Assembly (NCBI RefSeq): GCF_003955665.1
Contig: NZ_RXHU01000034.1
Coordinates: 211,734-275,733, forward strand
DNA length: 64,000 nucleotides
Source: Paenibacillus whitsoniae
GTDB lineage: Bacteria > Bacillota > Bacilli > Paenibacillales > NBRC-103111
Direction: 5' to 3'
Part shown: in pieces, positions 55,871 to 64,000 of the stretch
Position numbering within the stretch: the first letter of the stretch is position 1
Layout of the letters: each line of letters starts with the position of its first letter
Notes under the pieces: model-generated
Database searches by the model: none
Seen by the model: only the letters and a program-made list of their open reading frames with translations
Told to the model about the DNA's origin: nothing
Translations under genes and position numbers: made by a program

Positions 55871-57325
55871 ATGTCCAAACCTGAGAATCTGGTCACAACC
55901 CCCTATGACCCCCGCCCTTTTTATGACGAAATGTTCATGAATGCGTACGCGGTCAGACCGCACTATCAGAATACGTTTCTCCAATTCATGTCCATGAAAA
56001 CGGGCAACCTGAGCAAGCGCCAATCAGCCACCATGAAGCGGATGCTGGAAGAAGGCATCACCTTCACGCTGTATGCTCCGGATCAGACAGAGCCGCTGGA
56101 ACGCACGATCCCTTTCGACCCGATTCCGCGGATTATCCCGCAGGAGGAGTGGCTTAAGCTGGAGCGGGGTCTCAAGCAGCGCGTCAAGGCGCTGAATTTA
56201 TTTCTCAAAGACATCTACCACGAGCAGCATATCTTGAAGGACGGTGTCATCCCTCGAAAAATGGTGCTGTCCAACTGCTACTTCCGCCCGGAAATGATGC
56301 GGCTGTCGATTCCGAACGACGTGTACGTCACCGTGTCAGGCATTGATTTGATCCGCGATGAGCATGGCGAATATTTTGTACTGGAAGATAATCTTCGTTC
56401 GCCCTCCGGGTTTTCCTACTTATATAAAAGCCGTTCCATCATGACGCACTTATTCCCGGAGCTCGTCTTCAGCCACGCCATTCAAGACATTGAGCATAGT
56501 CTGAACGTCTTTCTATCGGCACTTCGCAAGCTTGCACCTTCCGGCAAATCCGATCCGGTCATCGGACTTCTGACACCGGGCTGCTACAATTCCGCTTACT
56601 TTGAGCATACGTTCCTCGCGCAACAGATGGGGATTGAGCTCGTGGAAGGCCATGACCTCGTGGTCATCGATCACAAAGTGTACATGCGCGGCATCAAAGG
56701 GCTGCGCCAAATCGACGTCTTGTATCGCCGCATTGACGATGATTTTCTCGATCCGCTCGCCTTCAATCCGAGCTCCTATCTGGGCGTTGCCGGCATTATG
56801 AACGCGTATCGCGCCGGGAACATCAATATCGTGAACGCGCCGGGCACAGGCGTCGCCGACGACAAGGCCATTTATGCCTACGTGCCGGACATGATCCGCT
56901 ATTATTTGAACGAAGAACCGATTCTAAATAACGTACCGACTTACATCTTGTCCCGTCCGGAAGAGCGGGAGCATGTGCTGAACCATCTGGACCGTATGGT
57001 CGTCAAGGAAACGTCGCTGTCCGGCGGCTACGGCATGCTGATCGGCCCTTCGGCTTCGGATGAGGAAATCGCCGAGTTCCGCGCGAAGATCGTCGCGTAT
57101 CCCGACCGTTACATCGCACAGCCGACGGTGCAGCTCTCCAGGGCGCCGGTCATGGTCGACGGCCAGATGGCAGCGCGGCACATCGACTTGAGAGCTTTTG
57201 TCATTGCGGGAGAAGACATTGAAGTGATTCCCGGCGGCCTGACGCGCGTAGCGCTCAAGGAAGGTTCGCTCGTGGTGAACTCGTCGCAAGGCGGCGGCTG
57301 CAAGGATACATGGGTTATTCGATAA
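55871..57325 (+). CDS. Circularly permuted ATP-grasp protein (DUF404/DUF407 family)
   Basis: 484 residues, the full length of the family. Begins TTPYDPRPFYDEMFMNAYAV and has the conserved blocks GVIPRKMVLSNCYFRPEM, YFVLEDNLRSPSGFSYLYKSR in two parts (YFVLEDNLRSPSG, FSYLYKSR), LDRMVVKETSLSGGYGMLIG and SQGGGCKDTWV. ATP-grasp enzymes join carboxylates to amines through an acyl phosphate. Comparative genomics (Iyer and others) placed this family with alpha-E and transglutaminase-like proteins as a predicted peptide-forming or peptide-modifying system; the product is unknown. First gene of a three-gene operon. Confidence 0.93.
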   Translation: MSKPENLVTTPYDPRPFYDEMFMNAYAVRPHYQNTFLQFMSMKTGNLSKRQSATMKRMLEEGITFTLYAPDQTEPLERTIPFDPIPRIIPQEEWLKLERGLKQRVKALNLFLKDIYHEQHILKDGVIPRKMVLSNCYFRPEMMRLSIPNDVYVTVSGIDLIRDEHGEYFVLEDNLRSPSGFSYLYKSRSIMTHLFPELVFSHAIQDIEHSLNVFLSALRKLAPSGKSDPVIGLLTPGCYNSAYFEHTFLAQQMGIELVEGHDLVVIDHKVYMRGIKGLRQIDVLYRRIDDDFLDPLAFNPSSYLGVAGIMNAYRAGNINIVNAPGTGVADDKAIYAYVPDMIRYYLNEEPILNNVPTYILSRPEEREHVLNHLDRMVVKETSLSGGYGMLIGPSASDEEIAEFRAKIVAYPDRYIAQPTVQLSRAPVMVDGQMAARHIDLRAFVIAGEDIEVIPGGLTRVALKEGSLVVNSSQGGGCKDTWVIR

Positions 57326-57359
57326 GCATTTCGATATTTGAATGGAGGGTGAAGTGGAC

Positions 57360-58319
57360 ATGGTGATGATGGGGCGAACAGCGGAAGCTTTATTCTGGAT
57401 CGGACGATATGCTGAACGGGCGGAGAATCATGCCAGACTGATCGATGTTTACTACCATATCCGCGAAGACAAGGAGGGCAGCGGCAGCGAAGCATGGGGA
57501 CGGTTGATCGATACGATTGGCGACCGGGCCGCGTTTACCGAGCAGTACGGCAGCTTTTCCGAGCAGAACGTGCTCTACTACATTACACTCGATAAAAATA
57601 ATGCCAACTCCCTGCTGGCCTGCACCAATCACGCCAGAACGAACTTGCGGAACATCCGGGAGAAAATGCCGTGCGAGCTGTGGGACATCCTGAACGGACT
57701 GTACCTGTGGATGCGGGAAAAAGACGTGCGCGACATTACGAACGACTCGCCGCATCTCTTTTACCGCTATGTCCGGGATTCGTTGTCCATGTTTCAAGGC
57801 GCCGCCACCTCCGTCATGCCGAGGCAGAACGAGTGGCACTTCGTGGAGGCCGGCCGCTACCTGGAGCGCGCGGAGAACTTGCTTCGCCTGCTGCAATCGC
57901 TGTGCGGCGAACTGGCCAAGGAGGAGATTCCGTCCTATCCGCTCATGCTCTCCGTGTTAAAATCCGTCAGCGGCTACGAATCGTACCGCAAAGCGTATGC
58001 CGATACCGTCAATTTAACGACGATCATGCAATTTCTTATGCTAAGCGAGACGTTCCCCCGTTCGGTCGCCTATGCCTTCCTTGCGCTGGAGCGCTCACTT
58101 AGCGGCATTCAACTGGAGGACATGACGCTGGATCACGAAGTCCGCAAAGTCGCCAAACTGGCGGGCAGGGTCACCGCCAACCTCGCCTGCATGGACGAAA
58201 GCGACACCCAGTCCGGCAAATTGGAGAGCGCCTTACAGGCGCTGCGGGACTCCTGCAACGTCATGGGGCTGCGGATGGCGAAAGTCTTTTTTCCCTCGCG
58301 AGAGGAGGTTATTGCATGA
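57360..58319 (+). CDS. Alpha-E domain protein (DUF403)
   Basis: About 319 residues, helical throughout. It opens with the family signature GRTAEALFWIGRYAERAENHAR, read in two parts (GRTAEALFWIGRYAERAEN then HARLID), and later has WHFVEAGRYLERAENLLRLL, a second copy of the RYxERAEN motif. Start taken at ATG 57360; GTG 57354 is nearer the GGAGG site and equally likely. It lies 34 bp after the ATP-grasp gene and overlaps the transglutaminase gene by four bases. Partner of the ATP-grasp enzyme by strict association; activity unknown. Confidence 0.92.
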   Translation: MVMMGRTAEALFWIGRYAERAENHARLIDVYYHIREDKEGSGSEAWGRLIDTIGDRAAFTEQYGSFSEQNVLYYITLDKNNANSLLACTNHARTNLRNIREKMPCELWDILNGLYLWMREKDVRDITNDSPHLFYRYVRDSLSMFQGAATSVMPRQNEWHFVEAGRYLERAENLLRLLQSLCGELAKEEIPSYPLMLSVLKSVSGYESYRKAYADTVNLTTIMQFLMLSETFPRSVAYAFLALERSLSGIQLEDMTLDHEVRKVAKLAGRVTANLACMDESDTQSGKLESALQALRDSCNVMGLRMAKVFFPSREEVIA

Positions 58320-59182
58320 AGAAGCTGGAGATTACGCACATCACACGCTACACGTATTCCGATTTAGCGCAGGACAGTGTCAATGAAGTGCGCTTAACTC
58401 CCCTGACCGACAAGCGTCAATCCTGCTACCATCACGCGATTACGACCGAACCGGTTTCCGCGTTCTTCACGTATTCGGATTATTTTCATAATCAAGTTCA
58501 CGCCTTCACCGTCAATAAAATCCATCGTGAGCTTACAATTAAAATGGTCTCGACCGTCGTCACGCGGGACAACGAATATGGGAAAGAGCCCATCGCCTCT
58601 TCCTATGATAGCAAAGCTGAGCGATTTGGCGACAGCTTTCAGAATGAATACGCCGAATATTTGCTGCCGACCGGCTATACAGCGTTAACACCTGAAGTGA
58701 AAGCTTACGCAGATGCCATCCCCGACGACGGGATGCCCATGCACAATCTGATTGCGGCCATCTGTGCCACGATTTACTTCGACTTTACGTACGACCCCTC
58801 CGCGACGTCCGTCCAGACGACAGCCCTGGAGACGCTCAAGCTGCGGCGCGGCGTCTGCCAGGACTACGCGCACCTCATGATCGCGATTTGCCGGGACAAA
58901 GGCATTCCCGCCCGCTATGTGAGCGGCTATCATTTTGTCGGCGACCTGCAGGGCGGCAATGCCGATTTTACGCAAGCCTCCCACGCCTGGGTGGAGTGCC
59001 TCATTCCCGGCGCCGGCTGGTTCGGCTTCGATCCGACCAACAATAACGAAGTCAACTGGCGGTACGTCAAGCTGGGGCACGGCCGGGACTACAACGATAT
59101 CGTGCCGGTCAAAGGCATCTATCGCGGTTCAGGCTCGCAGGATCTGGACGTTTTTGTCGATGTGAAGCTCCTGGAGGCGTAG
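58316..59182 (+). CDS. Transglutaminase-like cysteine protease-fold protein
   Basis: 288 residues. N-terminal bacterial transglutaminase-like domain (EITHITRYTYSDLAQDSVNEVRL as EITHITRYTYSDL), then the catalytic domain with Cys in LKLRRGVCQDYAHLMIAICR, His in TQASHAWVECLIPGAGW and Asp in GFDPTNNNEVNW: complete triad. No signal peptide, so cytoplasmic. It starts inside the alpha-E stop (ATGA). Such proteins are thought to act as peptidases or transferases on the product of the ATP-grasp partner (inference). Confidence 0.93.
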   Translation: MKKLEITHITRYTYSDLAQDSVNEVRLTPLTDKRQSCYHHAITTEPVSAFFTYSDYFHNQVHAFTVNKIHRELTIKMVSTVVTRDNEYGKEPIASSYDSKAERFGDSFQNEYAEYLLPTGYTALTPEVKAYADAIPDDGMPMHNLIAAICATIYFDFTYDPSATSVQTTALETLKLRRGVCQDYAHLMIAICRDKGIPARYVSGYHFVGDLQGGNADFTQASHAWVECLIPGAGWFGFDPTNNNEVNWRYVKLGHGRDYNDIVPVKGIYRGSGSQDLDVFVDVKLLEA

Positions 59183-59338
59183 GCTACCACTTATTCTCAG
59201 ACTTTCGCTGCCACTCAACATTTTTTGCAAATCGATCCGAGTCAATAAAAGGAATTCGAGTGCATATGTGGAATACTTACAAATACAGTCGAAATGAAGA
59301 CGAATAAGCTGCGTGATAAATGCCAGGGAGGTAACCAA

Positions 59339-59575
59339 GTGAAATCGACAGGTATTGTGAGAAAAGTTGACGAACTAGGACGGATCGTTTTGCCCATCGA
59401 GTTGAGACGAACGCTTCATATCGAAATTGGCGACGCCATCGAAGTGTATGTGGATCCGGAGCGGATCACCCTCAAAAAGTACACCCCAGCCTGCGTATTC
59501 TGCGGGAATTTTGAGAATATGTCCTATTTCAAAGGCAAGCTAGTCTGCGGCACCTGTATGAATGAAATCGCTTAA
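59339..59575 (+). CDS. AbrB-family transition-state regulator
   Basis: 78 residues from GTG 59339, six bases after GGGAGGTAA. The N-terminal swapped-hairpin DNA-binding domain is nearly canonical: STGIVRKVDELGRIVLPIEL. The C-terminal part carries two CxxC pairs (CVFCG and CGTC), a zinc-ribbon-like knuckle; B. subtilis AbrB has a single Cys in this region, so this is a variant with possible metal or redox sensing. Controls stationary-phase and sporulation genes in related bacteria. It lies 157 bp after the transglutaminase gene; a shared transcript is possible. Confidence 0.9.
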   Translation: MKSTGIVRKVDELGRIVLPIELRRTLHIEIGDAIEVYVDPERITLKKYTPACVFCGNFENMSYFKGKLVCGTCMNEIA

Positions 59576-59616
59576 TTGCCGTTGCGCAAGGCGGCGATAG
59601 CTGGCCCTTCCTGAAT

Positions 59617-59663
59617 GAAAAGAACCTCAGCCTCCACTTGTTGTGGAGCTGAGGTTCTTTGGT
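59617..59663. terminator. Strong bidirectional terminator
   Basis: AAAGAACCTCAGC and GCTGAGGTTCTTT enclose CTCCAC/GTGGAG. It serves both the AbrB-like gene and the convergent giant glycosidase. Confidence 0.9.
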
Positions 59664-59678
59664 TTACGGGTTTATTAC

Positions 59679-62600
59679 CTACTCCACCTCAACCTGAACT
59701 TGCGATGGACGATACACGGCAGTCAACTCGCCCGCAGCATCGGCCGCAAACATGACTGTGCGCTCCGCTTCCAGTTCGAAAGCATACCTACGGCCCGTCG
59801 CCGGGTCCTGCACCTCGATTTGCGTATCTACCCCATACTCGGATACGAAAATATAAAGCGCTCCTTGCGCAAAAGTCAGCTTGCGGCCATATACGCCCGG
59901 CAGATCGCCGCCGCGCAGCCAGGTGAGCTCCGCCCCGACGCCCGCTTCCTGCAGCGCATACGTATACAGCGCCTCAAGCGCGCCATCGCGTTCATTCAGC
60001 TCCACAGGCAGCGGGCACCAGATGAGCTGGCCCGCGCCAAGCACATGACACTGCACCGTGCCATGCTGCGAGCTCCACGCCCGCCGGCCAGGTTCCGGCA
60101 AATCCGCCGCAAGCGTCAGCTCCTTGTTCAGCTGCGCAATGCCCGCGCCGCCGAAGGACACCGGATAGACACGATCCTGCAGCACCATCGCCTCCTCCCG
60201 CACCACGTTGCTCAGCACCGTGTCGCCCACGATGTCCGCGAGCCGCGGCGACCACGCCCAGTATTCATTCAGGCCGAGCGGGCCTGTGAACAGCAGCGTG
60301 CCGCCGTGGGTGCGAACGTGCGCGAGCAGCTGCCCGAGCGCGGCATCGCTGAAATTGTGCGCGCTCGGCACGATGATCAGCTTCGGCTTTTGCTCCGCGA
60401 GCGCGTCCAAGTGGTACTCGCCGATCCCGCGAAACGGCACGTTCAGCGAGTACGCGAGCGTGCGCGTCAGCTTGGCGGTCGCTTCGCCCGCCAGCTTGCG
60501 CGTAGAGAAGTCGTTCGAGTACGGGAACACCGCGACGACTTCTTCCAACTGCCGATCCACGAACAACTCACGGATCGATCCCATAAAGGAGCCGAAATCG
60601 TAGGAGACGTCGGCCTCCGGTTTTTCCGTACCGTCGGCGCGCAGCGCTCCGATATGCGATTCATTCACATTATTCATATAAGAATTAATGTTCCAGATCC
60701 ACTGCACAGCCCCCGCACCGCCGGTGGAGAAGGCATACGCATATTTGCGCTCCAAAATGTTGCGCAGTTCATGCTCCGACCGCTTTGCCCGGCCATCCGC
60801 CGTCTCCACATACATAATGCCGGTTTCCTGAATCAGGCTTGGTTTGTACGGCGATTTCGAGAAAATCCCGTCCCAGACAAGCTGGTCCATCAGCCACCAC
60901 GTATGCACCGTCGTATAATCGACGCTGTCCGCGTAGAAGAACGGCGATGGACGCTGCGCCCCAAGCCCCTCGTCCTGTCCAACCGTCGCAAGCTGCGCCG
61001 GATTGATGCTCCGAATCGTAGCAATCAGCTCATCTGCCCAGCGATTATGCATTTCCATCGTGAACAACGTGTAATCGAGCCATGGACCGCCTTTTTTCTC
61101 CAACGTTTCCGTCGTGTTCATGTTCATTTCGGATACGTCCGGCAGCCGCACACTTGCAAAGCCAGGCAGCTCCTCCGGCGTCATATTCCAGCGCTCCTGC
61201 AGATAACGAATATCGCCGTGCCGCTCCTCAAGCCAAGCGACATACGCAGCTTGCTCATAACGATCATGTGCGGACTGCGGGCCTGCAAACGGCTTTTGCG
61301 GATTGAACATCGACGGCTCGTTGATCAAATCCCAATGCACATTCGTCGTTTCTTTGTGGCGGGAGACGACCGCGGAAATAAACCGTTTTTGCGCCTCCAC
61401 GCTGCGCGGGTCGAGATACGGATTGACGCCCTCCCACGTCTCCGGGGTAAAGGCGAAGAAATTGAAAGTAACTTCGATGCTGTGCTTTTTACATGTCAAA
61501 ATAAAAGCGTCAATCGCGCGAAGCACCTCTTCATACGGATGCCCGTCGACGAACATCACCTGCCGCCACGCCGACCAGATCCCCGTACGCAGCAGATTGA
61601 TGCCGGCTTTAACCATTTGCGCAATGTCCCGATCCCACACCGATACGTTCGGCAGGAACAAAAACTTTCTCGCCACGTCGCTGGTCATGTACGTCATGCC
61701 GACGATCGGCAGCGGCTTGCCGTCCTTCCAGAAGTAATCCCGGTCGCAAGACATCGGTGTGCCTTCCCGCAGCAGCTCCGCGTCATAGCCCCAGAAGCCT
61801 TGACGAAACGTGCGCGTTTCGCCGAAGTTCGAAGTAGCGACGCATGTTGCGGTATAGTAACCGGCTTGCAGGTCTACAGGTACGATTACTTTGTAGTACG
61901 TCAGCTCGCGGGAGGCCGGCATGCTGAATTCCTTACGCCAGACCGGCACAGCTTCCCCCTCACGGTTCACCTCCACGTGAAATGTCCACGCGGTATTCGG
62001 CGATTGACGGCCGCCACGGCTCGCAAGCGTCTGCAATTGCACCGTCAGCGCCGCCCGGTCTCCCGGATCGTAGCAGGCATAATTCGGTTTGAACCAGATT
62101 TCCGTTACACCTCGGGATACATATTCAGCCAATTCACCCAACAGCGCTGCGCCTCCGCGAGCCCAGAACGCCTCATCCCCAAAGATATTGGCGAAAATCC
62201 ACCGACCTCCCGCAAAATCCCCTTTCGTGTTCTCCAGCAGCACGACGGGCGCCGCCACTTCGCGGCCTTCACCAGAAACTCCCTTTAGCAGCGGCGTCAT
62301 ATGCGCATCCATCGGTCCGCTCGAACCGATCTGTCCCGGATGATCGTCGGCTCTCGTCACATGCAGCGCCAAGCCCACCGTGGGCTGCACCTCTACGAGA
62401 TGTTCCCGGCCGATGAACAAGGCTAGATCGGGATTCGCTGCATAATATGCGATGGGCGTGCCGTCCACCGGCAGCATCTCGTGAATATTCAGCTGCTGAT
62501 GATACGCCGTCTGCTCATTCTCCAACTGCCAGCCTCCAGCCTCCGCATAAACTGGAATACGGAAAGGTGCGCTGCCCAGGGTAACTAACCCTTTGCCTGT

Positions 62601-62813
62601 ACGCGCATGCGCCATAATCGCAGACCAGGCCGCCTTCGGAAAATACCGCCCATGCAAATGAATCAGCGTATCCGCACCTTGCTGCAGCGCTTCCGCCAAC
62701 TGATCAGCGTTCGTCAGCGTACCGATTTCGCTCAGCGCACGCAGCGCCTCATCTTGCGGGCGCTCCCCTTCGTATGGAAACGCGCTGTCGTAAAAAATCA
62801 ATGTCGTGGTCAT
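59679..62813 (-). CDS. Very large clan GH-A glycoside hydrolase
   Basis: 1044 residues, no signal peptide. The N-terminal 220 residues look like a Rossmann/amidotransferase-like domain (DTLIHLHGRYFPKAAWSAI; GRWIFANIFGDEAFWARGG), then a beta-sandwich, then a TIM barrel with acid/base Glu499 in WDLINEPSMF and nucleophile Glu663 in SLIQETGIMYV. A second Rossmann-like domain (PKLIIVPSAHNFSDAALGQL; GGTLLFTGPLG) and a C-terminal beta domain follow, the layout of trimeric GH42-like beta-galactosidases but with an added front domain. Substrate not clear. Controlled by the divergent LacI-type regulator. Confidence 0.85.
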   Translation of the reverse strand: MTTTLIFYDSAFPYEGERPQDEALRALSEIGTLTNADQLAEALQQGADTLIHLHGRYFPKAAWSAIMAHARTGKGLVTLGSAPFRIPVYAEAGGWQLENEQTAYHQQLNIHEMLPVDGTPIAYYAANPDLALFIGREHLVEVQPTVGLALHVTRADDHPGQIGSSGPMDAHMTPLLKGVSGEGREVAAPVVLLENTKGDFAGGRWIFANIFGDEAFWARGGAALLGELAEYVSRGVTEIWFKPNYACYDPGDRAALTVQLQTLASRGGRQSPNTAWTFHVEVNREGEAVPVWRKEFSMPASRELTYYKVIVPVDLQAGYYTATCVATSNFGETRTFRQGFWGYDAELLREGTPMSCDRDYFWKDGKPLPIVGMTYMTSDVARKFLFLPNVSVWDRDIAQMVKAGINLLRTGIWSAWRQVMFVDGHPYEEVLRAIDAFILTCKKHSIEVTFNFFAFTPETWEGVNPYLDPRSVEAQKRFISAVVSRHKETTNVHWDLINEPSMFNPQKPFAGPQSAHDRYEQAAYVAWLEERHGDIRYLQERWNMTPEELPGFASVRLPDVSEMNMNTTETLEKKGGPWLDYTLFTMEMHNRWADELIATIRSINPAQLATVGQDEGLGAQRPSPFFYADSVDYTTVHTWWLMDQLVWDGIFSKSPYKPSLIQETGIMYVETADGRAKRSEHELRNILERKYAYAFSTGGAGAVQWIWNINSYMNNVNESHIGALRADGTEKPEADVSYDFGSFMGSIRELFVDRQLEEVVAVFPYSNDFSTRKLAGEATAKLTRTLAYSLNVPFRGIGEYHLDALAEQKPKLIIVPSAHNFSDAALGQLLAHVRTHGGTLLFTGPLGLNEYWAWSPRLADIVGDTVLSNVVREEAMVLQDRVYPVSFGGAGIAQLNKELTLAADLPEPGRRAWSSQHGTVQCHVLGAGQLIWCPLPVELNERDGALEALYTYALQEAGVGAELTWLRGGDLPGVYGRKLTFAQGALYIFVSEYGVDTQIEVQDPATGRRYAFELEAERTVMFAADAAGELTAVYRPSQVQVEVE

Positions 62814-62859
62814 CGGAATTCCCTCCTGTAATTTTGCATATCACGAATTTGTTATTTTC

Positions 62860-62870
62860 GTTAGGCTAAC
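62860..62870 (-). promoter_or_regulatory. LacI-type operator at the glycosidase promoter
   Basis: GTTAGGCTAAC is a perfect 11-bp palindrome just downstream of the glycosidase -10, the classical repressor position. A related copy, GTTAGTCTA, lies at 62984-62992 in the regulator's own promoter. Confidence 0.55.
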
Positions 62871-62888
62871 AATTTTATTCGTGACCAT

Positions 62889-62917
62889 AATTTACGCAAA
62901 AACGACGTTGCGGTCAA
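62889..62917 (-). promoter_or_regulatory. Promoter of the giant glycosidase gene
   Basis: Minus-strand TTGACC (62912-62917), 17 bp, TAAATT (62889-62894). Start of transcription near 62882. Confidence 0.55.
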
Positions 62918-62938
62918 TCACTTTTTTCTGCGAAAAGA

Positions 62939-62992
62939 TTGACATTATATCGGATATACGAAACAATATAGAGTGTTTGGTTTGTTAGTCTA
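62939..62992 (+). promoter_or_regulatory. Promoter and operator of the LacI-type regulator
   Basis: TTGACA (62939-62944), 17 bp, AACAAT (62962-62967), then the operator-like GTTAGTCTA at 62984-62992 about ten bases after the expected start. Suggests self-repression. Confidence 0.45.
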
Positions 62993-63010
62993 TGTAAGGA
63001 GCTTTCATCC

Positions 63011-64000
63011 ATGTCCAAAAAAGTATCCATGCAAGCCATCGCCGACCGCCTTGGTTTATCCAAATACACCGTCTCGCAAGCGTTGTCGGGCAAATCCGGC
63101 GTCAGCGAAGACAACCGCCGCCGCATTCAAGAGACTGCCAAAGCGATGGGCTATGTACTCCGGCCCAAAGCCCTTATGGCCGCCAATATCGCGCCACTGA
63201 GCGTTACACCGGATACAGCGAATGCCGAAGGTACCCGGCCCTACCTGCTCGTCTGGATTCACGCCGGCTATCAGCAGGATAATCCGTTCTGGGGCAAAGT
63301 GCTCGCCGGCATCGCACAAGCCAGTATCGACAACGGGTATGATCATCTGATCGTACCCGTCAGCCAGCACGATAAACAGCTGCAGGTTCCTGCTTATTTG
63401 AACAAAACGCGCTGCATCGGCCACTTGCTGGCCGGCACGTTTCCAACCGACAGCGTCGTCGCCTTGAAAATGACGGGACTGCCGCTCGTGCTCATCGACC
63501 ATGAAGAGCCGCTCGTGGAGGTCGACTGCGTCGTGAACAACAATCTCGGCTCCGGCGCAATGGCTCTGGACCGTCTCCTCACGGCAGGCGCGAAGCGCAT
63601 CGTCTTCATCGGCGACGATGCGTTCGCGCTCAGCTTCAAGGAGCGCTGGTGGGGCTGCCGCCTCGCCATGGAGGATCATCGGAGCAGCGCCGATGATCCG
63701 GAAAGTCTGTCGCTCAAGAAGTGGCAAGTGGCCTTTGGCCAGCCCCACATGGCGCACCAGCTTGAGCGCAAGCTCGGCGCCTTGTCCGGCGACGGGATGC
63801 CGGACGGCTTTATTTGCGCCAACGACCAGCTCGCTTTGGCGCTGATGCCGCTGCTGAAGCAGCGCGGGCTGAGCATCCCCGGCCAGGCGCGCGTGATCGG
63901 CCTCGATAACATCGAGGCGGCCGTGTATGCGCAGCCGCCGCTCAGTACGATCGAGCTCGGCAAGGAACCGCTCGGCATCCGCGCCGTCGAGACGCTGCTG
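63011..64000 (+). CDS. LacI-family transcriptional regulator (3' end off window)
   Basis: 330 codons visible from ATG 63011 (AAGGAGCTTTCATCC upstream); the frame is still open at the right edge. N-terminal helix-turn-helix VSMQAIADRLGLSKYTVSQA LSGKSGV (residues 5-30) with hinge RRRIQETAKAMGYVLRP. The ligand domain is of the periplasmic-binding fold (YLLVWIHAGYQQDNPFWGKV; CVVNNNLGSGAMALDRLLTAG; FICANDQLALALMPLLK; GLDNIEAAVYAQPPLSTIE). Divergent from the giant glycosidase; by site placement it probably represses it and itself until a sugar binds. Confidence 0.93.
   Translation, partial: MSKKVSMQAIADRLGLSKYTVSQALSGKSGVSEDNRRRIQETAKAMGYVLRPKALMAANIAPLSVTPDTANAEGTRPYLLVWIHAGYQQDNPFWGKVLAGIAQASIDNGYDHLIVPVSQHDKQLQVPAYLNKTRCIGHLLAGTFPTDSVVALKMTGLPLVLIDHEEPLVEVDCVVNNNLGSGAMALDRLLTAGAKRIVFIGDDAFALSFKERWWGCRLAMEDHRSSADDPESLSLKKWQVAFGQPHMAHQLERKLGALSGDGMPDGFICANDQLALALMPLLKQRGLSIPGQARVIGLDNIEAAVYAQPPLSTIELGKEPLGIRAVETLL

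Noticed and set aside
59643..62288. 881-codon open frame on the plus strand
   Set aside because: It lies exactly opposite the giant glycosidase, is Arg/His-rich as antisense frames in GC-rich genes are, and lacks a ribosome site.

Overview
The window reads as a chromosomal segment of a Gram-positive endospore former of the Paenibacillaceae, most likely Paenibacillus or a close relative. The grounds are spore-associated yhbH and spoVR, an AbrB-type regulator, strong AGGAGG ribosome binding sites, two YesN/YesM two-component pairs beside sugar ABC importers, and many plant-polysaccharide enzymes. I saw no rRNA, tRNA, transposase, phage gene or CRISPR array. Both edges cut genes: a sugar permease on the left and a LacI-type regulator on the right.

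Layout. 1-6.0 kb: a sugar ABC importer (permease, binding lipoprotein) divergent from a YesN/YesM pair, followed by an LrgA/LrgB-type holin pair (6.1-7.2 kb). 7.5-9.1 kb: the yhaM exoribonuclease and an unrecognised gene. 9.3-22.6 kb: an arabinan/arabinoxylan locus on the minus strand, with a modular GH43 protein, a GH51 arabinofuranosidase, two LplB/LplC-type permeases, a binding lipoprotein, a YesN/YesM pair and a tandem GH43 protein. An AraC regulator lies divergently beside it. 23.8-27.0 kb: an FhuF-like iron-sulfur protein, a copper-amine-oxidase-stalk protein and a chemoreceptor whose leader looks attenuated. 27.3-33.4 kb: yhbH and spoVR, split by an AraC / 2-hydroxyacid dehydrogenase / galactonate dehydratase module. 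33.4-36.7 kb: a toxin-antitoxin pair with a frameshifted toxin, two redox enzymes, and a frameshifted class I amidotransferase. 36.7-41.1 kb: a DUF2935 protein, an ABC-2 exporter and a phosphodiester-glycosidase-like protein. 41.1-42.0 kb: a non-coding block rich in hairpin repeats. 42.1-49.9 kb: an aldo-keto reductase, the pncA-pncB NAD salvage pair, an SPW protein, a secreted stalk protein, a chemoreceptor and trhO. 50.0-55.5 kb: more hairpin repeats, a MurA paralogue with Asp in place of the catalytic Cys behind an FHA/winged-helix regulator, a hemerythrin-like protein and a chemoreceptor with an N-terminal sensor. 55.9-59.6 kb: a circularly permuted ATP-grasp / alpha-E / transglutaminase operon followed by an AbrB-like regulator. 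59.7-64 kb: a very large clan GH-A glycoside hydrolase divergent from its LacI-type regulator, with a matching operator at each promoter.

How it fits together: the two-component pairs probably sense sugars and switch on the adjacent importers. Catabolite repression sites (cre-like) lie ahead of both binding-protein genes and the tandem GH43 gene. The best candidates for under-described biology are the FHA-regulator/Asp-MurA operon, the ATP-grasp/alpha-E/transglutaminase operon with its hairpin leader, the chemoreceptor leader attenuator, and the structured repeat array at 41.1-41.45 kb. Two frameshifts lie within 2.5 kb (33.60 and 36.09 kb), so either a decaying patch or local sequencing error is possible. 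All functions are read from sequence patterns; no database search was run.
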